A stretch of DNA of 64,000 nt from positions 186,001 through 250,000 of the forward strand of contig NZ_QKYK01000001.1 in the NCBI RefSeq assembly GCF_003426815.1. Reading direction: 5' to 3'. Under the pieces are notes generated by a model. It was not told the DNA's origin and searched no databases. It was given only the letters and a program-made list of their open reading frames with translations. Made by a program: the position numbers and the translations under genes. This document shows positions 1 through 7,929 of this stretch, one piece after another. Positions within the stretch are counted from its first letter, which is position 1, and the number at the start of each line of letters is the position of its first letter. This stretch comes from Desertimonas flava (GTDB lineage: Bacteria; Actinomycetota; Acidimicrobiia; Acidimicrobiales; Ilumatobacteraceae).

Positions 1-307
1 CGGGATCGTTGTCCCAGTGCTGCCCGTCGAAGAGGAACCGGTAGCGGTACTCGCGGCCGGGCGCCAACGAGACGGTGGTCTCGAAGTGATCGCCGACCCG
101 GGTCATCGGCGTGGCCTCGGTGGACCAGTCGTTGAACTCGCCGACGACGACCGCGTTCTGCGCCCATTCCGCCGGGGCCGTGCGGAGCGTGACCGTCTCG
201 CTGGTCTGGTCGTCGACCGCGGCGTCGGCGGCGGCGTCGGCGGCGTCAGCAGCGGATTCGCTGACGCTGTCGGTCGACTCGATGGATGCGGTGCGCTTCC
301 TGGGCAT
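1..307 (-). CDS. Glycogen-recognition (CBM48/AMPK-beta type) domain protein, 3' end outside window
   Basis: Reading leftwards from an ATG at 307 there are 102 codons with no stop before the window edge, so the C-terminus is missing. About 40 residues of Ala/Asp/Ser-rich linker (MPRKRTASIESTDSVSESA...) precede a domain containing VVVGEFNDWSTEATPM, then a stretch ending RYRFLFDGQHWDNDP. The FNDW and YRFLFDG patterns are typical of the AMPK-beta/CBM48 glycogen-binding fold. No catalytic domain is visible. The protein at 8807-9307 is a clear paralogue (VVGDFNDWSETSTPM, YRFKYLLNGSRWENDW). It probably binds alpha-glucan or acts as a targeting module; the specific role is unknown. Confidence 0.75.
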   Translation of the reverse strand, partial: MPRKRTASIESTDSVSESAADAADAAADAAVDDQTSETVTLRTAPAEWAQNAVVVGEFNDWSTEATPMTRVGDHFETTVSLAPGREYRYRFLFDGQHWDNDP

Positions 308-422
308 GTCGTCTCCTGTCGCAAGTCCGCAGCGAGGGTCGGGCGGACGGTGGGGAGACCTCACTACCCACACACCTTTCCGGTCAGACCGACCAGTCCC
401 CACCGCGCCGTACGGTGCAGGG

Positions 423-986
423 ATGCTGCTGCTCGTACGCCATGGTGAGACGGCCTCCAACGCTCGCGGTCACTTGCTGGGTCGCGCCGATCCACCGCTG
501 AGCCCGACCGGACAGCGTCAGGCCGACGCGATGGCCATGTGGTTGCCGCCCGCCGACGTCGTGGTGTCGAGCCCGCTGATGCGCGCCCGGCAGACAGCTG
601 CCGTCTTCGGCCGCCCCGTCACCGTTGACGAACGATGGATCGAGCGGGACTACGGGCCCTATGACGACGGCCCGCCCGACGCGCTGTCCGACGAGGAGTG
701 GGCTCGCTGGCGATGCGACGAGGCGTTCACCCCGGACGGCATCGAGCCGGAGTCCTCGATCAGGCGCCGGGTGAATGCGGCCTGCGAGGAGTTGTCGGCC
801 CAGGCGGCGTCGTCGGTCGTGATCGTCGTGAGTCACGTGAGCCCGATCAAGTCGGCGCTCGCGTGGGCGCTCGGCATCACGGGCACGTTGGCGTGGCGGC
901 TCTTCGTCGAGGACGCCGGCGTCAGCCGCGTCGACATCACCGACGATGGCCCGGTCGTGCGGTGGTTCAACCGGGGCGGCCTGTGA
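423..986 (+). CDS. Histidine phosphatase family protein (phosphoglycerate mutase-like)
   Basis: 187 residues from ATG 423. The N-terminus MLLLVRHGETASN carries the RHG catalytic motif of the histidine phosphatase superfamily (phosphohistidine at His8). SSPLMRARQTA is the conserved second-block motif, and VSHVSPIKSAL near residue 140 supplies the second catalytic His. Length is normal for small cofactor-independent family members such as CobC- or GpmB-like phosphatases. The substrate cannot be told from sequence. It is divergent from the CBM48 gene at 1-307, and another histidine phosphatase lies at 9312-10055, also next to a CBM48 gene. That repeated pairing may hint at a sugar-phosphate or glycogen link, but this is inference. 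Confidence 0.85.
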   Translation: MLLLVRHGETASNARGHLLGRADPPLSPTGQRQADAMAMWLPPADVVVSSPLMRARQTAAVFGRPVTVDERWIERDYGPYDDGPPDALSDEEWARWRCDEAFTPDGIEPESSIRRRVNAACEELSAQAASSVVIVVSHVSPIKSALAWALGITGTLAWRLFVEDAGVSRVDITDDGPVVRWFNRGGL

Positions 987-1043
987 GCGGCCGCCGCCCC
1001 CTCGCCGGCGCCTAGCGGACGCGAGGCTGGGTACACGTGAGGC

Positions 1044-1235
1044 ATGTCTGATCCGCAGCTCCCGCCACCCGATCCCGAGTCCGTCGAGCGTGACGACACG
1101 GCCGCCGACGAGGAGGTCGATCGATCCGAGAACCCGGCTCCGGCGGGTGTCGGCCCGGCGCTGTTCGTGCGCCCGGCCGCAGCCGAGGAACCTCAGGACG
1201 ACGAGAACGACGACTCGGAAACGGACGCCGACTGA
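1044..1235 (+). CDS. Small acidic hypothetical protein
   Basis: 63 codons from ATG 1044, preceded by a GTGAGG-like ribosome-binding sequence. The product is Asp/Glu/Pro-rich with a strongly acidic tail (EEPQDDENDDSETDAD) and no recognisable domain, signal or membrane segment. Its last 43 bp overlap the 3' end of the convergent GTP cyclohydrolase fusion gene at 1193-2584. It could be a genuine disordered actinobacterial protein or a chance frame in GC-rich DNA. Confidence 0.4.
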   Translation: MSDPQLPPPDPESVERDDTAADEEVDRSENPAPAGVGPALFVRPAAAEEPQDDENDDSETDAD

Positions 1236-2584
1236 AGGTCGACCCCCGACCGCGCACGCCTGGTTCCGGTGTCGATGTTCCCGGCGATGAGCACGTCGTC
1301 GCCGGCGAGCGCCAGCGTGCGGTCGCTCAACGTGACTGCGTCGGCCACCGCGCGGGTGCGGAGATCGCCGATGGCGTCGATGCCCGCTCCCAGCACGAGC
1401 GGTGAGACCGAGACGATCAGGCGATCTGCCACACCGGCCTCCAGCATCGCCGTGACCAACGTCGCGCCCCCTTCGACGAGGGCGACTTCGACCCCGAGCT
1501 CGCGGAGGCGGCGTAGCCCCGCATCGAGGTCGACATGGCCCCCGTGCTCGGCGACCACCTCGACGGCGACACCGAGTTGCCGCAGCTGCTCGCGGTGGGC
1601 CGGGTCGCTCCGCGATGTCGTGAGGACGAGCGTCGAGCCGTCGTCGGTGAACACCTTGGCGTCGCTCGGCGAACGCAGAGCCGTGTCGACGACGACACGG
1701 AGCGGGGAGGCGCCCGGCACGTCTCGTACCGTCAGCTGCGGATCGTCGGCGACGATCGTGCCGGCGCCGACGATGACGGCGTCGCAGGTGGCTCGGAGGC
1801 TGTGGGCGACCCGTCGTTCGGCTGGCCCGCTGATCCACTTCGAGTCGCGCGTCCGCGTCGCGATGCGACCGTCGAGGGATTGGGCGAGCTTCAGCACGAT
1901 GCCGGGCCGATCCTGCTGCGGCTCGACGTCCCCGATGAGGAGACTCGGGTCGACCACATCGATGTCGGACTCCGGCGCCACGCCGGTCGGGCGGACATGG
2001 CCCATCCGATCCGACTTGGTGCGGAGGTAGGTCGCGTTGCGTCGGTGGGCGACCGTCGGGATTCCGACGACGCCATTGACGTCGATGCCATGTCGTCGCA
2101 GTCCACTCACCTTGTCGGGGTTGTTGGTGAGGAGCCGGATCGACCGGATCCCGAGCATGTCGATGACGGCGGCGGCGTCGCCGTAGTCGCGTGCGTCGGC
2201 CGGCAGGCCGAGGACATGGTTCGCCTCGACGGTGTCGGCGCCTTCCTCTTGAGCGACGTAGGCGCGGAGCTTGTTCATCAGCCCGATGCCGCGGCCTTCG
2301 TGCCCGGTGGCGTAGATCAGCACGCCGGCGCCGGCGGCGGTGATCACCCGCAGACTCTGGCGCAACTGCACGCCGCAGTCGCAGCGCAACGAACCCAGGG
2401 CGTCACCGGTGAGGCACTCGGAATGCACCCGCACCAGTACGTCGTCGTGGCCTTCCACGTCCCCGCTCGTCAGGGCGAGGTACACATGGCCCGACGGACG
2501 CTCGAAGGCGTGAACCGTGAAGAAACCGTAGGGGGTGGGGAGGCGCACCGCCAGCGGCGCCGGAAGTACTTCTTCGATCGTCAT
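1193..2584 (-). CDS. GTP cyclohydrolase II fused to RibD-type C-terminal reductase
   Basis: 463 residues. Residues ~10-205 are GTP cyclohydrolase II (RibA family, which opens GTP to a diaminopyrimidine ribosyl phosphate): HSECLTGDALGSLRCDCG gives zinc ligands Cys57, Cys68 and Cys70, and GHEGRGIGL is the catalytic loop. After a linker, residues ~226-445 match the RibD C-terminal reductase/dihydrofolate-reductase fold (LKLAQSLDGRIAT, VGAGTIVADDPQLTVR, VEGGATL), which uses NAD(P)H to reduce the ribosyl side chain. The RibD deaminase and DHBP synthase domains are absent. It is divergent from a MDR-PTPS-GT4 operon 65 bp away, and there is no room for an FMN riboswitch. Context suggests a specialised pterin/pyrimidine product rather than ordinary riboflavin synthesis, though a housekeeping riboflavin role cannot be excluded. 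Confidence 0.9.
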   Translation of the reverse strand: MTIEEVLPAPLAVRLPTPYGFFTVHAFERPSGHVYLALTSGDVEGHDDVLVRVHSECLTGDALGSLRCDCGVQLRQSLRVITAAGAGVLIYATGHEGRGIGLMNKLRAYVAQEEGADTVEANHVLGLPADARDYGDAAAVIDMLGIRSIRLLTNNPDKVSGLRRHGIDVNGVVGIPTVAHRRNATYLRTKSDRMGHVRPTGVAPESDIDVVDPSLLIGDVEPQQDRPGIVLKLAQSLDGRIATRTRDSKWISGPAERRVAHSLRATCDAVIVGAGTIVADDPQLTVRDVPGASPLRVVVDTALRSPSDAKVFTDDGSTLVLTTSRSDPAHREQLRQLGVAVEVVAEHGGHVDLDAGLRRLRELGVEVALVEGGATLVTAMLEAGVADRLIVSVSPLVLGAGIDAIGDLRTRAVADAVTLSDRTLALAGDDVLIAGNIDTGTRRARSGVDLQSASVSESSFSSS

Positions 2585-2649
2585 GGCGGGCCTTCAGTAC
2601 CCCGGGCAGAGCAGGCTTAATCGGCCTCTGGTGAGGGCATGATTGCGCG

Positions 2650-3633
2650 ATGGACCGTGCGTTGTGGTTCGTCGCCCCCCGGCAGGTCGAGCTGCGACCG
2701 ATCGAGCTTGCTCCGCCTGCGTCGGGTCAGGCCCTCGTCGAGGTGCTGTATTCGGGCATCAGCGCGGGCACGGAGATGCTCGCGTACCGGGGGGAGCTCC
2801 CGCCCGATCTCCCCGTCGACGAGACGCTCGGCGCCCTGGGCGGAACGTTCACCTACCCCTTCCGCTACGGCTACAGCTGCGTCGGTCGGGTGGAGGCGAC
2901 GGGTCCAGGCGTGGAGGACGTGAGCGTCGGAGACCTCGTCTTCTCGTTCCATCCTCATCAAGAGCGCCTGCTGGTGGACGCCTCCGAGCTGGTGGTCGTC
3001 GACGGGCTCGACCCTCGAGTTGCGGTGCTCCTCCCGTACGTCGAGACCGCGCTGCAGGTGACCCTGGACGCCGGCGCCGTGCTGGGCGAGATGGTCGTGG
3101 TGAGCGGGCTCGGCACGCTCGGGCTGCTGGTGGCGCTGCTGGTGGCGCGTGCCGGAGCCGACGTCGTGGCCGTCGAACCTCAGCCCGAGCGCCGGGCGCT
3201 GGCGGCGGAGCTCGGCATCGCGGCGGTGCCCGACACGACCGTGCCGCACGTGGGGCAGGTCGAGGTGCCCCTGGTGATCGAGTGCTCAGGGCACCCGGGG
3301 GCGCTCGCCGCCGCTCTCGACCTGCTTGCCCATGAAGGCACGGCGTTGGTCGCGTCGTGGTACGGCACCAAGCCGGTCTGTCTCGACCTCGGTTCGGCGT
3401 TCCATCGGCGCCGTCTCACGATCCGTAGCACACAGGTGTCGACCATTCCCGCCGGACTTTCGGGGCGGTGGACGCACCGCCGGCGCTTCGGGCGGGCCGT
3501 TCAACTCGCGAGCGAGCTGCCACTCGCCCGGCTCGCCACCCACACTGTGCCGTTCGAGCACGCCGCCGACGGCTATGCGCAGGTCGACGCCCATGAACCG
3601 CGTCTCATCCACATGGCCTTCGGGTATCAGTGA
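2650..3633 (+). CDS. Zinc-ligand-poor MDR oxidoreductase (BchC-like)
   Basis: 327 residues, medium-chain dehydrogenase/reductase fold: GroES-like N-terminal half, then a Rossmann segment with VVVSGLGTLGLL around residues 147-158. Where classical zinc alcohol dehydrogenases have a catalytic Cys (CGxCGTD), this protein reads YSGISAGTEML (about residues 34-44). The four-Cys structural zinc lobe is also absent. The SGISxGTE pattern resembles bacteriochlorophyllide dehydrogenase BchC, so the protein probably oxidises or reduces an alcohol side chain without catalytic zinc. The PTPS-like gene starts 3 bp downstream and GT4 follows, so these form one operon. The substrate is unknown. Confidence 0.85.
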   Translation: MDRALWFVAPRQVELRPIELAPPASGQALVEVLYSGISAGTEMLAYRGELPPDLPVDETLGALGGTFTYPFRYGYSCVGRVEATGPGVEDVSVGDLVFSFHPHQERLLVDASELVVVDGLDPRVAVLLPYVETALQVTLDAGAVLGEMVVVSGLGTLGLLVALLVARAGADVVAVEPQPERRALAAELGIAAVPDTTVPHVGQVEVPLVIECSGHPGALAAALDLLAHEGTALVASWYGTKPVCLDLGSAFHRRRLTIRSTQVSTIPAGLSGRWTHRRRFGRAVQLASELPLARLATHTVPFEHAADGYAQVDAHEPRLIHMAFGYQ

Positions 3634-3636
3634 GCG

Positions 3637-4014
3637 ATGTACCAAGTTGGGACCGCCGTCCAGTTCACCGCCCAACACGTGATGCCGGGAGTCGAGGGGC
3701 CCGAGGGCGCCCTGCACTCGCACGACTACCGGCTTGAGGTCCTCGTCGAACGCGAGGCACTCGACGACCGCGGGATGGTGTGCGACCTCGACGTCCTCGA
3801 TGCCGTGCTCCAGCAGATCCACGACACGGTCGCCGGCAAGAACCTCGACGAGATCCGCCCGCACGAGGCCGAGGCGGTCACCGTCGAGGTGTTCGCCACG
3901 TGGGCCCACGGACAGGTCGCCGCCGGGCTCGCAGACACGGGGGTCGATCGCGTGACCGTGCGGGTGTACGAGAACGCCGACGCCTTCGGTGGGTACTCCG
4001 CGCCGGTCGGCTGA
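3637..4014 (+). CDS. 6-pyruvoyl-tetrahydropterin synthase / QueD-family protein (Cys-to-Glu variant)
   Basis: 125 residues, the usual length for the PTPS/QueD T-fold. Zinc ligands are visible as His14 (FTAQH), His27 and His29 (LHSHDY). In QueD and PTPS the catalytic Cys sits four residues before the first His of HGH (CxxxHGH); here that position is Glu23 (EGALHSH), the arrangement described for PTPS-III proteins that release 6-hydroxymethyldihydropterin. The family acts on dihydroneopterin triphosphate, so the protein probably handles a pterin but not as a canonical QueD. It lies between an oxidoreductase and a glycosyltransferase, 3 bp from the former and overlapping the latter. Confidence 0.85.
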   Translation: MYQVGTAVQFTAQHVMPGVEGPEGALHSHDYRLEVLVEREALDDRGMVCDLDVLDAVLQQIHDTVAGKNLDEIRPHEAEAVTVEVFATWAHGQVAAGLADTGVDRVTVRVYENADAFGGYSAPVG

Positions 4015-5083
4015 GTTGCCCGCCGCGGCGAGACCCCGGGTCGCCCTGGTCACCGCCGGGATCGACGCCGTCTCCGGTGGGCATCGCTATCACCGCCAGC
4101 TGATGGATGCGGCCCCCGCTGCGGGGTTCGACATGCAGACGGTTCGCCCCCGCCCGCGGCTCCGCCTGCCGAAGGCGGACGTCGTCGTGGTGGACAGCCT
4201 CTTCGCGTGGGCGCTCGCCTGCGCCATCCTGAGAAGCGGTGCTCCCACGGTCGCCCTCGTCCACCAGCACCCGGGTGGAGTCGACGGCGCCGGTCCGACG
4301 CGATGGCTCCGCCGGCCGCTCGACCTGGCCGTGTATCGCCGGTGCGACCTCGTGATCGCACCAGGGCAGGCGGTGGCGGATTCGCTCATCGGCGAGCACG
4401 GCTTCCAGGCCACACGGATCGAACTGGTCCGGCCCGGGTGCGACCTCCCCGCGGCTCCACCCACCGAACCGCTCCGTGGCGCGCGTGCTCTCGGTCTGCT
4501 CAACGTCGCCAACTGGTTGCCCAACAAGGGCATCCTCGAACTGCTCGACGCGGTCGCCCTCCTGCCGGCCGAGCGTGCGACGTTGCATCTCGTCGGGCGG
4601 ACCGACGCCGACCTGCGGTACGCCCGTCACGTTCGGGAGCGCATCGCCCGGCCGGATCTGGCCGACCGCGTCGTCGTTCACGGCGCTCTCCCGGCCGCCG
4701 CGGTGTCGTCGCTGTACGGCGCGGCCGATCTGTTCGTCTTTCCCAGTCGGGTCGAGGCCTACGGCAGCTCGGTCGGTGAAGCGCTGGCGGCTGGAGTCCC
4801 GGTCGTCGGATGGGACACGCCCCACCTGCGCGCCCTGGTCGCCGACGGGGCCGAAGGCCTCCTCGTCCCGGCGGGCGACACGCGAGCTCTGGCCCCCGCG
4901 ATCGATCGCCTCGCCACGGACCGCGCCGAGCTCGACCGCCTGACGTCCGGCGCGGTCCGCCGCGGAGCGCAGCTGCCGACCTGGCACGCCACGACCGACC
5001 GCTTCTTCGCCATCCTCCACCGGTTGTTGGCGGGGCCGCCCGGTTCGCGCCCCCCGCCGGCAACCCGGCGCAGCCACGCGTGA
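3989..5083 (+). CDS. Glycosyltransferase family 4 (GT-B fold)
   Basis: 364 residues from ATG 3989; a TTG at 4016 immediately after the PTPS stop is an alternative start. GT-B fold: the N-terminal acceptor half begins RVALVTAGIDAVSGGHRYH, and the donor-binding half has NVANWLPNKGILELLDAV, HLVGRTDADLR and the family signature FPSRVEAYGSSVGEALAAGVPVV (split here for brevity) near residues 250-272, including the E-x7-E type pattern. It transfers an activated sugar to an unknown acceptor. As the last gene of the MDR-PTPS-GT4 operon, the likely acceptor is a pterin or related small molecule. Convergent with the SpoIIE gene. Confidence 0.85.
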   Translation: MGTPRRSAELPAAARPRVALVTAGIDAVSGGHRYHRQLMDAAPAAGFDMQTVRPRPRLRLPKADVVVVDSLFAWALACAILRSGAPTVALVHQHPGGVDGAGPTRWLRRPLDLAVYRRCDLVIAPGQAVADSLIGEHGFQATRIELVRPGCDLPAAPPTEPLRGARALGLLNVANWLPNKGILELLDAVALLPAERATLHLVGRTDADLRYARHVRERIARPDLADRVVVHGALPAAAVSSLYGAADLFVFPSRVEAYGSSVGEALAAGVPVVGWDTPHLRALVADGAEGLLVPAGDTRALAPAIDRLATDRAELDRLTSGAVRRGAQLPTWHATTDRFFAILHRLLAGPPGSRPPPATRRSHA

Positions 5084-5104
5084 AGGGTTGGGTGGCCTAC
5101 GACG

Positions 5105-6322
5105 TCAGTCGTGTCGCGGGCCGAGACGACGCAGCGCCAGGACCGCTGTGTCGTCGTCGAGCCCATCGTCACCGATCATCGTCTCCATGAGATCACCGAC
5201 CGCCGTCTCGACGGGTCCGGGACGCAGCGAGCGCCGAAGGCGCTCGAGCGACTCGGTGAACGGCTGACTCCGTCGTTCGAACAGCCCGTCGGTGTAGACC
5301 ATGAACGTCGCTCCGCGCGGCAGTTCGACCTCGACGGAGGTTCGCTGCACCCGCAGGCCAGCGCCAATGGGGGGCCCCGGCTTCACGGCGACGAACTGCG
5401 CATCGCCGTCAGGCTCGACGAGCAGGGGCGGTGGGTGCCCTGCGGTGGCGACGACGAGTCGGTCGTGGCCGGGTTCGATGACGGCGTAGCCGATCGTCGC
5501 CATCTCGTCGGGTTCGAAGTGGCTGAACTTGGCGTCGACCTGGTCGAGCGTGATCGCCGGATCGTCACCGATGAATGCATAGGACCGCAGCACACTCCGG
5601 AGGCGACCCATCACGACGGCCGCGCTGAGACCGTGGCCCACGACGTCGCCGATCACGATGCCGATGCGGCCGGACGGGAGCTCGAACACGTCGTACCAGT
5701 CGCCGCCGACGAGCTCGACGCCACCGGGGACGAACCGTTCGGCGAACTCCATGTCGTCGAGCTCGGGCAGGCGCGAGGGGAGGAGCGACCGCTGGAGCAT
5801 TCGAGTCGTCCACGATTCGTTCCGGTGCTCCCATGCGGCGAGCTCGTTGGCGATCCGGTCGCCGGCCAGCTGCAGCAGATTGGTCTCGATCTCGGTGAAC
5901 TCCCGGTACGTGACCGACCCGACGGTGAGCACTCCCATGGTGCGGCCGGAAGCGATCAGCGGGACGCCGAGCAGCGAATTGACCCCCCGTCGCAGCAGCA
6001 ATGGGTTGAGCACCGTCGTCGGATTCACGTCGTGGGTGGAGTTCGGCTTTCCCAGCTGGGCGATGCGGCCGCTGAAGCCGGCGCCGATCGGGATCCGGAC
6101 TCCGTGGCGCCCCTCGTCTTCGATCCCCCGTGCCGCGTGGGCGACGAGATGACGGCCGGAGACGTCCACCACCAGGAGCGACACGATGTCGACGGTCAGC
6201 AGCTCCTCGATCCGGGACAACAGCTCCCCGATGAGCTGGTCGCCCGCGAGATGCGCCAAGGACGCATCGGTGATGCGCGCGTTGCGCTGCAGTTGCGACT
6301 CGGAGCTCGTCACGCCACGCAC
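5105..6322 (-). CDS. GAF-domain PP2C/SpoIIE-type serine phosphatase
   Basis: 405 residues. Residues ~15-170 form a GAF sensor domain (LLTVDIVSLLVVD, GVNSLLGVPLIASG), followed by a short linker with LQRSLLPSRLPEL. The SpoIIE/RsbU-type PP2C domain spans ~200-400, with metal-binding Asp motifs VGGDWYDVFEL, IGDVVGHGLSAA, YTDGLFE and DDDTAVLALR. It should dephosphorylate a STAS anti-sigma-factor antagonist in a partner-switching cascade; such a STAS protein and an RsbW-like ATPase are encoded nearby. No membrane segment. GC-rich start context with ATG at 6322. Confidence 0.9.
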   Translation of the reverse strand: MRGVTSSESQLQRNARITDASLAHLAGDQLIGELLSRIEELLTVDIVSLLVVDVSGRHLVAHAARGIEDEGRHGVRIPIGAGFSGRIAQLGKPNSTHDVNPTTVLNPLLLRRGVNSLLGVPLIASGRTMGVLTVGSVTYREFTEIETNLLQLAGDRIANELAAWEHRNESWTTRMLQRSLLPSRLPELDDMEFAERFVPGGVELVGGDWYDVFELPSGRIGIVIGDVVGHGLSAAVVMGRLRSVLRSYAFIGDDPAITLDQVDAKFSHFEPDEMATIGYAVIEPGHDRLVVATAGHPPPLLVEPDGDAQFVAVKPGPPIGAGLRVQRTSVEVELPRGATFMVYTDGLFERRSQPFTESLERLRRSLRPGPVETAVGDLMETMIGDDGLDDDTAVLALRRLGPRHD

Positions 6323-6483
6323 GATACAGCCCGAGGAATTCCTGACCAGTGGCCGACGTCGGGGAGCGGAACGAGTGGACGTCCTGGCCGGCGCATGTCC
6401 GTCTACCCTCTCCGAGGGCGCCGACGCAGGATTTCTACTGGCGCCGGCGATTGCTGGGTACGCACGGCAGAGGACAACGGTGT

Positions 6484-6864
6484 ATGGACGACTCAGAGGA
6501 CTCCTTGGTGTTGGCCCTACCTGCGTCGACGGTGGCGCCAGGGGTGGCGCGGCGCGACGTCAAGCAGTGGCTCGCGTCCCGCGGCGTGGGCGCTGCCGTC
6601 ATCGAGTCGGTGGAACTGGTCGTGTCCGAGCTGGTCACGAACTCGGTCGAGCACACCGATTCGGCGCCCGAGCTGGAAATGACGAGGCGGGCCGACTCCG
6701 TACGCGTCTCGGTTCGCGACGGTGACGAGCGCGGCCCCGTTGCTCGGTCCGGTGGGGCAGACGGTGGATTCGGGCTTCAGATCGTGACCCAGATGACCCG
6801 CGCGTGGGGTTGGGAGCGCGTCGATGGGGGGAAGGTCGTCTGGGCCGACGTGGCGCTCGGGTGA
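6484..6864 (+). CDS. RsbW-like ATP-binding anti-sigma regulatory factor
   Basis: 126 residues from ATG 6484 behind an AGAGG motif; upstream in-frame codons lack family similarity. HATPase_c_2 fold: N-box ELVTNSVEHT, VRVSVRDGD and the glycine-rich lid GGFGLQIV. Members are anti-sigma serine kinases that phosphorylate STAS antagonists or sequester sigma factors. It is divergent from the SpoIIE phosphatase and convergent with the GAF-ANTAR gene, giving a compact partner-switching neighbourhood. The N-box Glu/Asn catalytic residues appear intact. Confidence 0.85.
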   Translation: MDDSEDSLVLALPASTVAPGVARRDVKQWLASRGVGAAVIESVELVVSELVTNSVEHTDSAPELEMTRRADSVRVSVRDGDERGPVARSGGADGGFGLQIVTQMTRAWGWERVDGGKVVWADVALG

Positions 6865-6873
6865 CCGCTGCGG

Positions 6874-7911
6874 CTACTCGCCGGGAAGCCGCTGGTGGGT
6901 GGTCACATGGTCGGCGATGTCACGAACCTTGACGTTCTGCCGTTGCGACGTCGTTCGCATCAGCTCGAACGCCTCGTCCGCGGAGATCCCTCGCTGGGCC
7001 ATGAGGACGCCCTTGGCCTGCCCGATCAGGTCCCGAGACGCGAGCGCGCGCTCCCAGGCGTCGGCCTGGGCCTGGTACGTGTGGCGAGCGAGGCTCCATC
7101 CGACGGCAACCGACGCCTGGGCGGCGAGCATGAGCGCCACGAGATCGGCGCGATCGTCGAGGCGACGACCAGGAGCGGTGTAGATCGTCAGGGCGCCGCT
7201 CGAGTCGTCGCCGACGGAGATCGGCGCGGAGATGACGCCGCGTGCGCCTTCGGACCCGGTGCCGGCGTCGAACCGCCCCCGGTCGTCCCCAGCGAGATCG
7301 GCCGACAGGGCGACAGCTCCGGTCCTGACGGCATCCACGAGCGGCCCGGCCCCGGTTCGTACCTGGGTCGCGTCGAGGTCGCCCGCCCAGGTTGCCGTGG
7401 CCACGGCGGGCTCGAGGCGTCCGTCGACGACCAGAGTGATGGTCGCGGCATCGGCGTCGGGAAACACGTCGGTTGCCAGGTCGAGGATCGCCTCGAGGGT
7501 CTCGGTCACCGTCGTGCTGCCGTCCACGACCGCGGCGAGGCGGGCGAGCGCCCCAGCCTGCGGGAGGATCGACATGGCTCCGCTGGCGTCCGGGTCCGCG
7601 GTCGAGGGCCGGAGGCGCTCGATGCCGCGTCGTACGGCGGCCTCGCGTCGCTCGTCGGCCTCGACGCGTCGGCGTCGGCGCTCCTCCGCTCGCTGGCGGC
7701 GACCGCGCTCGAGCACGGTCTCATCTGCCCCGTCGAGGACGTCGAGCTCGGTCGCCCGCAGGATCAGCTCGCGCTCCCAGCGATCGAGCACGCCTTCTCG
7801 TATGTCGTCCGCCTGCTCGCGGCGATCAGCCGCATCTTCCCGCGCGTCGGCCTCCTCGTCACGAAGCCTGTACAGCTCATCGCGCTCCGCGGCATGGTCC
7901 CCGTCGGCCAT
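6874..7911 (-). CDS. GAF-ANTAR RNA-binding antitermination regulator
   Basis: 345 residues. Residues ~1-105 are highly charged (Arg/Glu/Asp heptad-like), consistent with a long coiled coil. A GAF domain covers ~115-270 (VTETLEAILDLATDVFPDADAATI... split). The C-terminal ANTAR domain (~285-340) contains ASRDLIGQAKGVLMAQRG and ISADEAFELMR. ANTAR proteins bind paired RNA hairpins to prevent termination, with GAF sensing a ligand or redox state. Last of a three-gene minus-strand set (STAS, 91-residue unknown, ANTAR); 18 bp separates it from the preceding gene, so it is probably co-transcribed. Confidence 0.9.
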   Translation of the reverse strand: MADGDHAAERDELYRLRDEEADAREDAADRREQADDIREGVLDRWERELILRATELDVLDGADETVLERGRRQRAEERRRRRVEADERREAAVRRGIERLRPSTADPDASGAMSILPQAGALARLAAVVDGSTTVTETLEAILDLATDVFPDADAATITLVVDGRLEPAVATATWAGDLDATQVRTGAGPLVDAVRTGAVALSADLAGDDRGRFDAGTGSEGARGVISAPISVGDDSSGALTIYTAPGRRLDDRADLVALMLAAQASVAVGWSLARHTYQAQADAWERALASRDLIGQAKGVLMAQRGISADEAFELMRTTSQRQNVKVRDIADHVTTHQRLPGE

Positions 7912-7929
7912 GCCCCATTCTGGATCGCG

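Noticed and set aside
384-1838. 484-codon minus-strand open frame opposite the histidine phosphatase and ribA fusion
   Set aside because: Arg/Gly-rich translation without any domain; it is the mirror of genes with convincing family motifs.
2585-2649. FMN riboswitch upstream of the ribA fusion
   Set aside because: The 65-bp intergenic space is too short and lacks the conserved RFN helices.
4090-5077. Long minus-strand frames opposite the GT4 gene
   Set aside because: Low-complexity Arg/Pro/Ala content; the plus-strand frame has clear GT-B motifs.
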